Of a stretch of DNA of 64,000 bases, positions 15,639 to 23,613 are shown in pieces. This DNA is from UBA7330 sp965243485 (GTDB lineage: Bacteria; Bacteroidota; Bacteroidia; Cytophagales; Cyclobacteriaceae), in the NCBI GenBank assembly GCA_965243485.1, contig CBDEVP010000001.1, forward strand, positions 5,642,001 through 5,706,000, read 5' to 3'. The notes beneath the pieces were generated by a model that worked only from the letters and a program-made list of their open reading frames with translations, was not told where the DNA came from and did no database searches. How positions within the stretch are numbered: position 1 is the stretch's first letter; each line of letters starts with the position of its first letter. The position numbers and the translations under genes are program-made.

Positions 15639-17021
15639 TTAGATCTGTTCAAAATACCTTTTTCTTTCCCAGTCTGTCACACTGGATTCGTACGCCTCTA
15701 TCTCCTTTTCATAAAAATGGGTATAATGCTGATGGACGGCCTCGCCGAAAGCTGATCGCACAAATTTACTTTCTTTAAACCTTTGCGTGGCCTCTTTTAG
15801 TGTCATAGGGACCAGGGGCAATTCCTTTGCAGCGTAGACATCTCCGGTAAAGCAATCCGGCGGGGTGAGCTTATCTTTTATGCCCTGAAGTCCACAGGCC
15901 AGTGCAGCAGCAAACGCCAGGTATGGGTTACAATCGGCTCCCGGGATCCTGCATTCTATCCTGAGGCTTTTCCCCTCACCGACCACGCGAAAGCCTGCGG
16001 TACGGTTATCACGGCTCCAGGCAATTCTGGTGGGTGCCCACGAGGCATCGACAAATCTTTTATACGAGTTGATCGTCGGGGCATAAAAAGGCATGACCTC
16101 TGCTGCATATTTCATCCAACCGCCAAGAAACCATCCAAAGGTATCCGAGGCCTTGACAGGACCAAAAGTCTTGTTACCCACAAAGGCATTTTCACCATCC
16201 TTCCAGAGGCTTACGTGGATGTGGCAACTTGATCCTGCCCTGTCTTCATGGAATTTGGCCATAAAGGTGACAGATACACCCAGTTGGTCCGCCAGCTCTT
16301 TCAGACATTGCTTAAAGACCACATGTCTGTCTGCCATCTCAAGGGTAAGGGCATACCGCACATTCAACTCGTGCTGGCCCAGCCCCCATTCCCCTTTACT
16401 ATTTTCTACGGGTATTCCGGAATTTTTCAGGTGTCTCCTGGCAGCGGCTGTAAAAAATTCCGTACGGGTTCCCTGTAAAATGTGATAATCTTCCAGGTAC
16501 CAGCCGGCCGGTTCAAGGTCATTGTACTTTAACTCATCAGCTTCCCTGTAATCATTCTGAAAAAGATAATATTCCAGTTCGGACGCTGCATAGGATTGAA
16601 ATCGCAACTCGTTTAAATGGGCTATCTGATTCCTCAGGACTGAACGGGGTGCCGTATATACGGGACTCTCTTTGATGTCCCTTACATCACATAGTACCAG
16701 TGCTGTCCCGGGTAACCAGTCCGCTCTTCTCAGTGTACCGAAGTCCGGTTCCAGGTGAAAATCGCCATAGCCCAATTCCCAGTTGGCAGATTCATACCCC
16801 TGTACGGGTTCCATCTCCATGTCTGTGGTCAGCAAATAATCACAGGCATGCGCTCCATGATCGATCACACTTTCAAGGAAAAAATCAGCGTCATACCGTT
16901 TTCCCAACATCCGGCCGTAGTGGTCGGTAAAGGCCACAATCACTGTATTAATCTCCTCATTATCAACCAGTTGACCAAGGGTTGAGAGGGTTAGCATGCC
17001 TTTGTTTTCCTGACCGGCCAT
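15639..17021 (-). CDS. Glutamine-synthetase-like gamma-glutamyl amine ligase (GlnA4/PuuA-like)
   Basis: A 460-aa protein of the GS superfamily. Recognisable elements are ASELEYYLF (metal-binding Glu), GLGQHELNVRY, AGSSCHIHVSL (metal-binding His) and NSYKRFVDASWAPTRIAWSRDNRTAGFRV. The first gene of the operon, it should attach the gamma-carboxyl of glutamate to an amine with ATP. Partners (SDR, ALDH, class-I amidotransferase and a nearby ethanolamine-type permease) match the set around GlnA4 of Streptomyces, which makes gamma-glutamylethanolamide. Polyamine ligation (PuuA-like) is the main alternative. True GlnA is excluded by the divergent motifs and the operon. Confidence 0.85.
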   Translation of the reverse strand: MAGQENKGMLTLSTLGQLVDNEEINTVIVAFTDHYGRMLGKRYDADFFLESVIDHGAHACDYLLTTDMEMEPVQGYESANWELGYGDFHLEPDFGTLRRADWLPGTALVLCDVRDIKESPVYTAPRSVLRNQIAHLNELRFQSYAASELEYYLFQNDYREADELKYNDLEPAGWYLEDYHILQGTRTEFFTAAARRHLKNSGIPVENSKGEWGLGQHELNVRYALTLEMADRHVVFKQCLKELADQLGVSVTFMAKFHEDRAGSSCHIHVSLWKDGENAFVGNKTFGPVKASDTFGWFLGGWMKYAAEVMPFYAPTINSYKRFVDASWAPTRIAWSRDNRTAGFRVVGEGKSLRIECRIPGADCNPYLAFAAALACGLQGIKDKLTPPDCFTGDVYAAKELPLVPMTLKEATQRFKESKFVRSAFGEAVHQHYTHFYEKEIEAYESSVTDWERKRYFEQI

Positions 17022-17168
17022 GTATCTGATGATGACTTACAAAATGATTTTAAAAATTTTAGCCAAAATACTGATTAATCTTTCTATTACCTAAAGGATT
17101 CCAACTTTGAAATACAAATCAGTGTCTTTGTAAAAAGTCATTTGGCACAACTGAAAAACCAACTACCC

Positions 17169-18473
17169 ATGCAGAACCAATCATTTTCATTCCTTCAAAA
17201 AGCCACTGTCATCGTGGGCGTTGCCATCGGCATGTTCCTGGCATCCTGCCAGGATCGTGTAGAAATCACCAGAGAATATACGGTCTTTGAGCCGGTCTAT
17301 CTATCCCTTGCAGAAATCAGGGACGGCCTCGACGTGGTAGCACCGAAACCTATCGAAGAAAGAGGCAGGATCTATTTGTATGACCACTGGATCCTGATCA
17401 ATGAGCCCGGGAGCGGGATCCACGTGATCGATAACTCGGTCCCCCAATCTCCCTCAGCCACCCAATTCATTGAGCTTCCCGGAAATTTCAACTTTTCCGT
17501 AAGGAACGACCTGCTCTATGCGGATAGCTACATTGATCTGGTGGTCCTGGATATTAGAGATATGAATAATATCAGCGAGGTAACCCGGCTCGAAGGTATC
17601 TTCGAGAATTTCGACAATGGATACCTGTTTGACCAGGATAGCGGACTGATCGTATCTTATGAGCCGGTCAGGGTTGTTACCGTATCACTGGAGGATGCAG
17701 GTGGTAGATTCGAAGAGGTATTTAATGGAGGCTTTTTTGGTTTTAGCGACCGGGCCCTCATGGCTGAATCGGCATCTTACATCCCTCAACCTCAGAACAA
17801 TACCGGCGTCGGAGGGTCAATGGCCACTTATACCATTGTGAATGACTTCCTATATGCCCTGGACAATCCCTCACTCATCACCTTCGACATTTCAAACGCC
17901 GACGACCCTGTCAAGGTCAGTGAGTTGCAATTGGGTTGGGATATTGAAACCCTGTTTCCTTACGGCAACAACCTTTTTGTTGGTGCACAAAGCGGAATGT
18001 ATATCATTAATAACAGTGTGCAATCAGCTCCGGAACTGATCAGTATGTACTCTCACATCGTGAGTTGTGATCCTGTGGTGGTGCAGGGGGATCGCGCCTA
18101 TGTCACCCTGAGAAGCGGCAATACCTGTTTTGGTAATCTCAATCAGCTGGAGGTGATCAATATATCAGATCTGGCCAATCCATCGCTGATCGAAGCCTAT
18201 CCAATGACCAGTCCCCATGGTCTGGGCATTGATGGAAGTAGTTTGTTTATCTGTGAAGGTGAGTCGGGGCTTAAGGTATTTGATGCTTCTGATGACGAGA
18301 AGATCTCGCAAAATATGCTCACTCATATCCAGAACCTGGATGCCTACGATGTGATCCCTTTTGATAATACGCTATATCTGATAGGGAAAGATGGACTGTA
18401 TCAGTATGATTACAGCGATCCCAATAACCTGACTTTTATCAGTAAGCTAGAGATCAGCGGTAGTGAGTTATAA
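17169..18473 (+). CDS. LVIVD-repeat lipoprotein
   Basis: A 434-aa lipoprotein. The signal runs from ATG at 17169 to a lipobox at FLASCQD (Cys near residue 27). The open frame extends to a TTG at 17142 but ATG 17169 places the signal better. The mature part is built from repeated beta-strand units of LVIVD type (LVVLDIRDMNNISEV, LITFDISNADDPVKV, LEVINISDLANPSLI, LKVFDASDDEKIS), most likely a propeller on the outer membrane. The next gene overlaps it by 11 bases. The pair is divergent from the GS-like operon. Function unknown. Confidence 0.8.
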   Translation: MQNQSFSFLQKATVIVGVAIGMFLASCQDRVEITREYTVFEPVYLSLAEIRDGLDVVAPKPIEERGRIYLYDHWILINEPGSGIHVIDNSVPQSPSATQFIELPGNFNFSVRNDLLYADSYIDLVVLDIRDMNNISEVTRLEGIFENFDNGYLFDQDSGLIVSYEPVRVVTVSLEDAGGRFEEVFNGGFFGFSDRALMAESASYIPQPQNNTGVGGSMATYTIVNDFLYALDNPSLITFDISNADDPVKVSELQLGWDIETLFPYGNNLFVGAQSGMYIINNSVQSAPELISMYSHIVSCDPVVVQGDRAYVTLRSGNTCFGNLNQLEVINISDLANPSLIEAYPMTSPHGLGIDGSSLFICEGESGLKVFDASDDEKISQNMLTHIQNLDAYDVIPFDNTLYLIGKDGLYQYDYSDPNNLTFISKLEISGSEL

Positions 18474-19209
18474 AAGCTGGATCAGGAGTCTTTTGGTCGT
18501 TCTACTTATTTATGTGGCTGGGGCGAAACTGATTGCCCAGCAAAGGGTAGAGGTAGAGTTGATTGATAAAAGTATTTATTCGGGACCTGTCTATCAATCC
18601 ATCGACTCCATGGGAGTGCATGTGATGATTGAGGGCAGTGAGGTCGTGATCCCACATCACAGGATCAGGAATATACGATTCATTGATTCCGGAAAATCAA
18701 AAAAGCTGAAGGACAGCATTGTCTGGGAAGTGGAAAAGGGCTACTACCATACCTTTGGCATGGGATTGTCTTTTGGCAATGCCACTCCCGGACTAACTGC
18801 CGGTCTCATCAATGGTTATCAATGGAACAGGTTCATTGGCACCGGTATTGGTGTAGGGTATGAAATGATGGATGACATTTCTACCATTCCCTTGTTTCTT
18901 GAACTGAAGGGCTTTGTGAAAAGAGGTAAGGTCACTCCTTTCTATTTCTTGCGGCCCGGATATGGCATTCTCCACAACGCCAATGTGTCCATGGAGAACA
19001 GAAGTGAACAAGGTGGCAAGTACTGGCATGCCGGTGTCGGATACCAGTTCAATTTTGAGGATGCGTCCATGGCAATCAGCATCGGTCATCTGGGGCAGGA
19101 TGCATTGATCAAATATTCCTACACCGACTGGTGGTCAGGCGACGACACGTATGTAACTGAAAAGCGGATGAAAAGACGCATCGCTTTGCGAATAGAGATC
19201 ACTTTCTGA
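18463..19209 (+). CDS. Outer-membrane protein, partner of the LVIVD lipoprotein
   Basis: A 248-aa protein with a GTG start overlapping the previous gene by 11 bases. A signal peptide (SLLVVLLIYVAGAKLIA) is followed by VEVELIDKSIYSGPVYQS, a short beta domain of about 50 residues. From residue 90 on it has barrel-like strands (GMGLSFGNATPGLTAG, IGTGIGVGYEMM, ALRIEITF at the end). Its stop region overlaps the convergent permease gene by 11 bases. No family name is certain; translation coupling suggests it works with the LVIVD lipoprotein. Confidence 0.7.
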   Translation: MSYKSWIRSLLVVLLIYVAGAKLIAQQRVEVELIDKSIYSGPVYQSIDSMGVHVMIEGSEVVIPHHRIRNIRFIDSGKSKKLKDSIVWEVEKGYYHTFGMGLSFGNATPGLTAGLINGYQWNRFIGTGIGVGYEMMDDISTIPLFLELKGFVKRGKVTPFYFLRPGYGILHNANVSMENRSEQGGKYWHAGVGYQFNFEDASMAISIGHLGQDALIKYSYTDWWSGDDTYVTEKRMKRRIALRIEITF

Positions 19210-20500
19210 CCAGCTTAAACCAGACAAAGCCAACTCCCAGGATCAGAAAATAGATCAGGGCCAGACCGGGATTGTAAATCGTCACAGCCACCAATGCGAT
19301 AACTGAAATGATCAGCGCTGTGACCGGTGAGGCCGGATAAAATGGTACTTTGAAAGGCCGTTCAAGTTCGGGGTGAGTTTTTCTGAGCCGGATCACTGAA
19401 ACCATCGATATGGCATACAGAGATAGTGCTCCAAAACAGGCTATAGTGATGATCTCACCAGTTTTACCTGTCAGTAAGGCAATGATCCCAATCATTGAGT
19501 TGAAAATCAAAGCATTGGTTGGCGTGCTGAATCGGGGATTGATCTTTCCCAGGACAGACGGACCAAAGTCCACCCTGCCAAATTCAAAAGTAGCTCTGCC
19601 GGCAGCAAGGATGATCCCATGAAAAGAAGCTACCAGACCAAAAAGCCCGATAAAGCTCACCACTTTAAATATGGTCGTATCTGACCCAAGTACATGTGCA
19701 AGTGCAAGCGGCAGCGGGCTATCTGATGCAGTTCCTGTTACCGGATCATAAACAACAGTTTCCCAGCCATTCACTCCGATGGAAAATGCAAAAGTCAGTA
19801 AACACAGGGCTACCAGTGTAAGTATTGCTGAACCAAAGCCAATCAGTACATTTCTTTGAGGGTTGATCGTCTCTTCGGCCACATTTGCCACCCCTTCAAT
19901 GGCCAGAAAGAACCAGATGGCAAACGGAATGGCAGCAAAAGCTCCGGACCAGCCATTGGGTAGCGGGTTGTGGGTAAAGCTCTCCATAGAAAAGGAACTG
20001 CCTGTGGCAAGGAAAAACAGGATCAATCCCAGCACCGCTATCATGGTCACAAAGAGCTCAAAAGCAGCGGCGGCCTGAACGCCATAAATATTTAAAGCAG
20101 TGAAGATCAGGTAAGCGCCGATGGCTATACCCAGGATTGGTAATGAGGGGAAAAACAGGTTCAGGTAGGCACCAATGGCAAATGCGATCGCCGGTGGTGC
20201 AAAGATAAACTCTATATTCTGGGCCATTCCTGCAAAAAAGGCCCAGTCTTTTCCCATAGCCTGCAGGGTATAGTCGAAGGCACCTCCGGCCTTTGGGATT
20301 GCACAGGCCATCTCTGTATAACTAAAAGTAAAGGTGAGATACATGAGAATAATGAAGATCGTGGCCACACCCAGTCCAAGGGTTCCTCCCTGAGCCAGCC
20401 CAAGGTTCCATCCGAAATACATTCCAGAAATGACGTATCCAACACCAAGTCCCCAAAGCATTAAAGGGCCAAGCTTTCGTTGTAGTTGATTTTCTGACAT
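19199..20500 (-). CDS. Ethanolamine-type APC permease
   Basis: A 433-aa amino acid-polyamine-organocation transporter with about 12 membrane helices. LGPLMLWGLGVGYVISGMYFGWN at the N-terminus, AIPKAGGAFDY, the IEFIFAPPAIAFAIGAYLN helix, FAIWFFLAIEGVANVAEE and GLFGLVASFHGIILAAGR are characteristic of the ethanolamine permease branch. ERPFKVPFYP near the C-terminus is also conserved there. It lies 2.2 kb from the gamma-glutamylation operon on the same strand, separated by the LVIVD pair on the opposite strand. Uptake of ethanolamine to feed the GS-like ligase is the inferred role. Other APC substrates are not excluded. Confidence 0.85.
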   Translation of the reverse strand: MSENQLQRKLGPLMLWGLGVGYVISGMYFGWNLGLAQGGTLGLGVATIFIILMYLTFTFSYTEMACAIPKAGGAFDYTLQAMGKDWAFFAGMAQNIEFIFAPPAIAFAIGAYLNLFFPSLPILGIAIGAYLIFTALNIYGVQAAAAFELFVTMIAVLGLILFFLATGSSFSMESFTHNPLPNGWSGAFAAIPFAIWFFLAIEGVANVAEETINPQRNVLIGFGSAILTLVALCLLTFAFSIGVNGWETVVYDPVTGTASDSPLPLALAHVLGSDTTIFKVVSFIGLFGLVASFHGIILAAGRATFEFGRVDFGPSVLGKINPRFSTPTNALIFNSMIGIIALLTGKTGEIITIACFGALSLYAISMVSVIRLRKTHPELERPFKVPFYPASPVTALIISVIALVAVTIYNPGLALIYFLILGVGFVWFKLVRK

Positions 20501-20518
20501 GGAGGTAAGATAGTAAGT

Positions 20519-20556
20519 TATTGGTTATTGGGTTGTTGGGTTATTGGGTTATTGGT
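20519..20556. repeat. Short tandem repeat of TTATTGGG-type units
   Basis: About five copies of an 8-9-nt unit (TTATTGGG, TTGTTGGG) lie upstream of the permease gene. Apart from this the 121-base gap to the GH43 gene shows nothing I recognise. Confidence 0.6.
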
Positions 20557-20621
20557 GAGGGAGGCATAAGCAGTATGAGCAGAAAGACATTAAGTGTATT
20601 TAATGATCAACAACACCTTTC

Positions 20622-21668
20622 ATGAAAGTATTTCTACTGACAGCATCCATCATTTCTTTCCACCTCATCTTTGGACAGGAGACCTATACAAATCCCATAG
20701 ATCCGATCCTTAATATATCTGATCCATTTGTACTGAAAGATGAAGGTACCTATTATCTCTATGCGACCACAGATGTAAATGATGGTTTCAGGTCCTGGAA
20801 ATCTGCCGACCTTATAGACTGGCAAGCCGTAGGCTGGGTTTTCAGAAAATCAGCTGAAACGTGGGGACAGCGTAATTTCTGGGCTCCGGAAGTTTTCCAT
20901 TTTCAGGGAAAATTCTATTTGGTGTACAGTAGTGCGGGTCAAACAATGTTTGGTCAGGGCATGCGAATATGTATTTCAGTAGCAGATCGACCTGAAGGGC
21001 CATTTGAGGAGCTCCATGCACCCCTGTTTGATTTTGGTTACCAAACCATTGATGCTCATGTCTATGTTGAAGATGAGCGGCCCTATTTGTACTATGAAAA
21101 AGTAGGAGCAGTCGGCAACTTTACCAAACAAAAAGGATACCTGTGGGGGATGGTATTTGGTGTGGAGCTTGAAAAGGATCTTTCCGGGCCCATCCATGAG
21201 CCCAAATTATGCATCTATCCACAGCAAGACTGGGAGGGCATACATAGCATGTGGGCCAGATCAAATGAGGGAATGACCGTTTTTAAAGTAGATACCACCT
21301 ATTACATGATGTATTCAGGGAATCATTGGGCTGATCCCAACTATGCCATTGGCTATGCAACTTCAGATCAACCGGTCGGAGGATTATGGGTCAAATATGA
21401 AGGCAATCCTATCCTTCAAAAGGATTTGAGCAAAGGTGTGTCAGGCCCAGGACACAACAGCATCGTTGAATCTCCTGACGGCACAGAACTGTTTGTGGTT
21501 TATCATACCCATATTCTCGGACAGGGAAAATACGTCAACAGGACTTTAAACCCGGAAAATGAAGAAATACTTGGCCGGACACTGAACATTGACAGAATGA
21601 AGATCAAGGAGGATGGTTCTTTGTCTATTGTCGGTCCTACGAGGACTCCGCAGGAAGCGCCAAGGTAG
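20622..21668 (+). CDS. Glycoside hydrolase family 43 enzyme
   Basis: A 348-aa secreted protein with signal peptide MKVFLLTASIISFHLIFG followed by QETYTNPIDP. It shows the five-bladed propeller pattern of GH43: ISDPFVLKDEGTYYLYAT holds the catalytic base Asp, FWAPEVFHFQGKFYLVYS follows, and QTIDAHVYVEDERPYLYY carries the pKa-modulating Asp. A later Glu (SNEGMTVFK) is the candidate acid. Family members cleave arabinosyl or xylosyl linkages in plant or algal polysaccharides; the exact bond cannot be told. No carbohydrate-binding module or PUL partner is next to it. Confidence 0.85.
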   Translation: MKVFLLTASIISFHLIFGQETYTNPIDPILNISDPFVLKDEGTYYLYATTDVNDGFRSWKSADLIDWQAVGWVFRKSAETWGQRNFWAPEVFHFQGKFYLVYSSAGQTMFGQGMRICISVADRPEGPFEELHAPLFDFGYQTIDAHVYVEDERPYLYYEKVGAVGNFTKQKGYLWGMVFGVELEKDLSGPIHEPKLCIYPQQDWEGIHSMWARSNEGMTVFKVDTTYYMMYSGNHWADPNYAIGYATSDQPVGGLWVKYEGNPILQKDLSKGVSGPGHNSIVESPDGTELFVVYHTHILGQGKYVNRTLNPENEEILGRTLNIDRMKIKEDGSLSIVGPTRTPQEAPR

Positions 21669-21683
21669 ATCCATTTTACCTGA

Positions 21684-22817
21684 TCAAATGGCTGAGAGCT
21701 GTTCAATGACTGCTGCAGCAGCTTTTTCAAGGTTTAATGCAGTGTTTTTCATGGATATTTCAAGGGGTGTATGAGGGTCAGAAAGGGCGATCAGCCGGTC
21801 AAAGTTTAGAATGCTACTCAAATCATCATCAAGAATTCCGCTGAGACCAATGACTTTCACGCCCTTGTTGTTCGCTTTTCGGGCCACGAGACCTGGTCCC
21901 TTACCGTGGTTTGTCTGGGTATCGATCTTACCCTCTCCGGTGATCACCAGATCTGTGTTGCTGAGCTGCTGATCAAAACCAGCCCATGTAAGGATCTGTG
22001 CTGCACCGTCTAAAATTTCTGCATCCAATATGGCATAGAGCCCGGCAGTAACTCCCCCGGCCGCTCCGCCACCAGTAAGACCACCCAGAGATTTTCCTGT
22101 TGCTCTTTCCAACAGACTGGCCATATGACCCAGATTATCCTCTAACTGCTCAACCATTGCTTCATCAGCCCCTTTTTGGGGACCAAAAACCGCTGCAGCC
22201 CCCTCTTTACCAAGTAGAGGATTGGTGACATCACTTAAAATTCTTAATCCGAATGTTCTTTTGATCCCATTAATTGCGGCCAGATCTAGCTCATCAATGC
22301 GTTTGAAATCTGCCGGTTTGAGGTTTTTTACCTCTTTCCCATTTGAAAGGAACTTTACACCAAGGGCCTCCATGATGCCAACTCCCAGATCAACTGTTGC
22401 GCTTCCTCCCACGGTCAGGTAGACCTCCCGGGCATCTCGTGAGATAGCTCTAAGGATAAGTTCACCTGTTCCGTAGCTAGTGGCTTTCATCGGATTGAGT
22501 TCATCGGCCTTCATCAATCTCAACCCGGAAGCCTCCGCCATTTCGATCACAGCCAGTTTTTTATGATTGTTTAGTCCCCACGCGGCAACTACTTCTTTCC
22601 CCAGCGGTCCCCGGACTACTGCTTTTCTGATCTCCAGGTCAAGATAATTGGCCATCACATCAAGACTCCCGTCACCTCCATCTGCAATGGGCATTTCAAT
22701 GATTGCGCCTTTGAAACCGGCATTCGCTAATCCCCGTCGGATCGCTTTGGCAGCCTCTGTCGCTGACAAGGCTCCCTTGAAAGCGTTCGGAGCGATGATG
22801 ATCTTTCGCAACGTCAT
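21684..22817 (-). CDS. Glycerate kinase
   Basis: A 377-aa glycerate kinase of the GarK/GlxK family, phosphorylating glycerate to a phosphoglycerate. IIIAPNAFKGALSATEAAKAI, PIADGGDGSLDV, EMAEASGLRL and GGSATVDLGVGIMEALG are family motifs. GLTGGGAAGGVTAGL and LVITGEGKIDTQTNHGKGP follow near residues 245 and 285. Length is normal. The start overlaps the stop of sixA by 4 bases, so the two are co-transcribed. Confidence 0.92.
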   Translation of the reverse strand: MTLRKIIIAPNAFKGALSATEAAKAIRRGLANAGFKGAIIEMPIADGGDGSLDVMANYLDLEIRKAVVRGPLGKEVVAAWGLNNHKKLAVIEMAEASGLRLMKADELNPMKATSYGTGELILRAISRDAREVYLTVGGSATVDLGVGIMEALGVKFLSNGKEVKNLKPADFKRIDELDLAAINGIKRTFGLRILSDVTNPLLGKEGAAAVFGPQKGADEAMVEQLEDNLGHMASLLERATGKSLGGLTGGGAAGGVTAGLYAILDAEILDGAAQILTWAGFDQQLSNTDLVITGEGKIDTQTNHGKGPGLVARKANNKGVKVIGLSGILDDDLSSILNFDRLIALSDPHTPLEISMKNTALNLEKAAAAVIEQLSAI

Positions 22818-23287
22818 GAAGCAACGATCATCCCACAGTTTGAAGAAATTTCGGTCCAGTTTTCAATGGAAAGGTCTATCGTAACCAGTTGTCCGGGACC
22901 CAGTGAAATATGATCCTGACCAGACAACCATGCCGCTAATTCCGACAGTGCCGGATTGTGCCCCACCAAAAGCACACGCTGGTAATCCTCCTCCAGCCGA
23001 CACAGAATATCCATAACTTCCTTTAGCGATGCATTATAAAGTCCGAACTCAAATTTTACCGCAGGATTATGTGCAAGCTTCATTAAGACCGACTCCGAAG
23101 TCTCCCTGGTCCTTACCGCAGTACTGGATATCAGCAGGTCTACCTTTTCCCCTCCATTAAGCTTATGTGCAACCAGTTCGACGGCCTCCCTGCCGGAAGT
23201 TGTTAAAGGTCTTTCAATGTCCCGCCATTTTCGATCAGTTTCAGCCTCTCCATGACGAAGGACGAAAAGTTTTTTAGCCATTTTCAA
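22814..23287 (-). CDS. sixA: Phosphohistidine phosphatase SixA
   Basis: A 157-aa histidine phosphatase. LFVLRHGEAETD near the N-terminus is the RHG motif with the nucleophilic His. STAVRTRETSESVL and LVGHNPALSELAAWLSG carry the second Arg and His. SixA dephosphorylates phosphohistidine in phosphotransfer proteins; substrate here unknown. It overlaps the following glycerate kinase gene by 4 bases. MKMAKK offers two possible ATG starts, at 23287 and 23281. Confidence 0.85.
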   Translation of the reverse strand: MKMAKKLFVLRHGEAETDRKWRDIERPLTTSGREAVELVAHKLNGGEKVDLLISSTAVRTRETSESVLMKLAHNPAVKFEFGLYNASLKEVMDILCRLEEDYQRVLLVGHNPALSELAAWLSGQDHISLGPGQLVTIDLSIENWTEISSNCGMIVAS

Positions 23288-23300
23288 AATAAAGTTGGGT

Positions 23301-23317
23301 CACTTTAATGTAAAGTG
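23301..23317. promoter_or_regulatory. Dyad in the sixA-topA intergenic region
   Basis: CACTTTA-ATG-TAAAGTG is a perfect 7-bp dyad just upstream of sixA and could be an operator. The remaining sequence of this 326-base divergent gap is AT-rich, without a clear promoter match; the frame upstream of topA (from 23509) has no family conservation. Confidence 0.3.
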
Positions 23318-23613
23318 TCAACACTAAAAATGCAGACTATCAGGTGATATGTAAAAATGCAAAAAGGAAACCAAAAATTCCACTTAAAGCACATAGGATA
23401 TGCGAAATCAAAAAATTATCGGCCTGCAAAAGACCCATTATATCACTGCATAACCTTTTTTTGCTGATGCAACAGATTGATGAAACCATTTACTTCTAAC
23501 TATGTTAGATGAAAAATAAACGGAAGTATGTGGAGTATATCCTGCGGTTCTCAACGGGTCTCTTCTTTCGTTTATATTTTTTTGAAGATATTTACCGCCG
23601 AAAAATTCGATAC

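Noticed and set aside
23509..23613. N-terminal extension of topA
   Set aside because: Residues before MGKNLVIVESPAKAKT have no counterpart in topoisomerase I, and the family starts at 23614.
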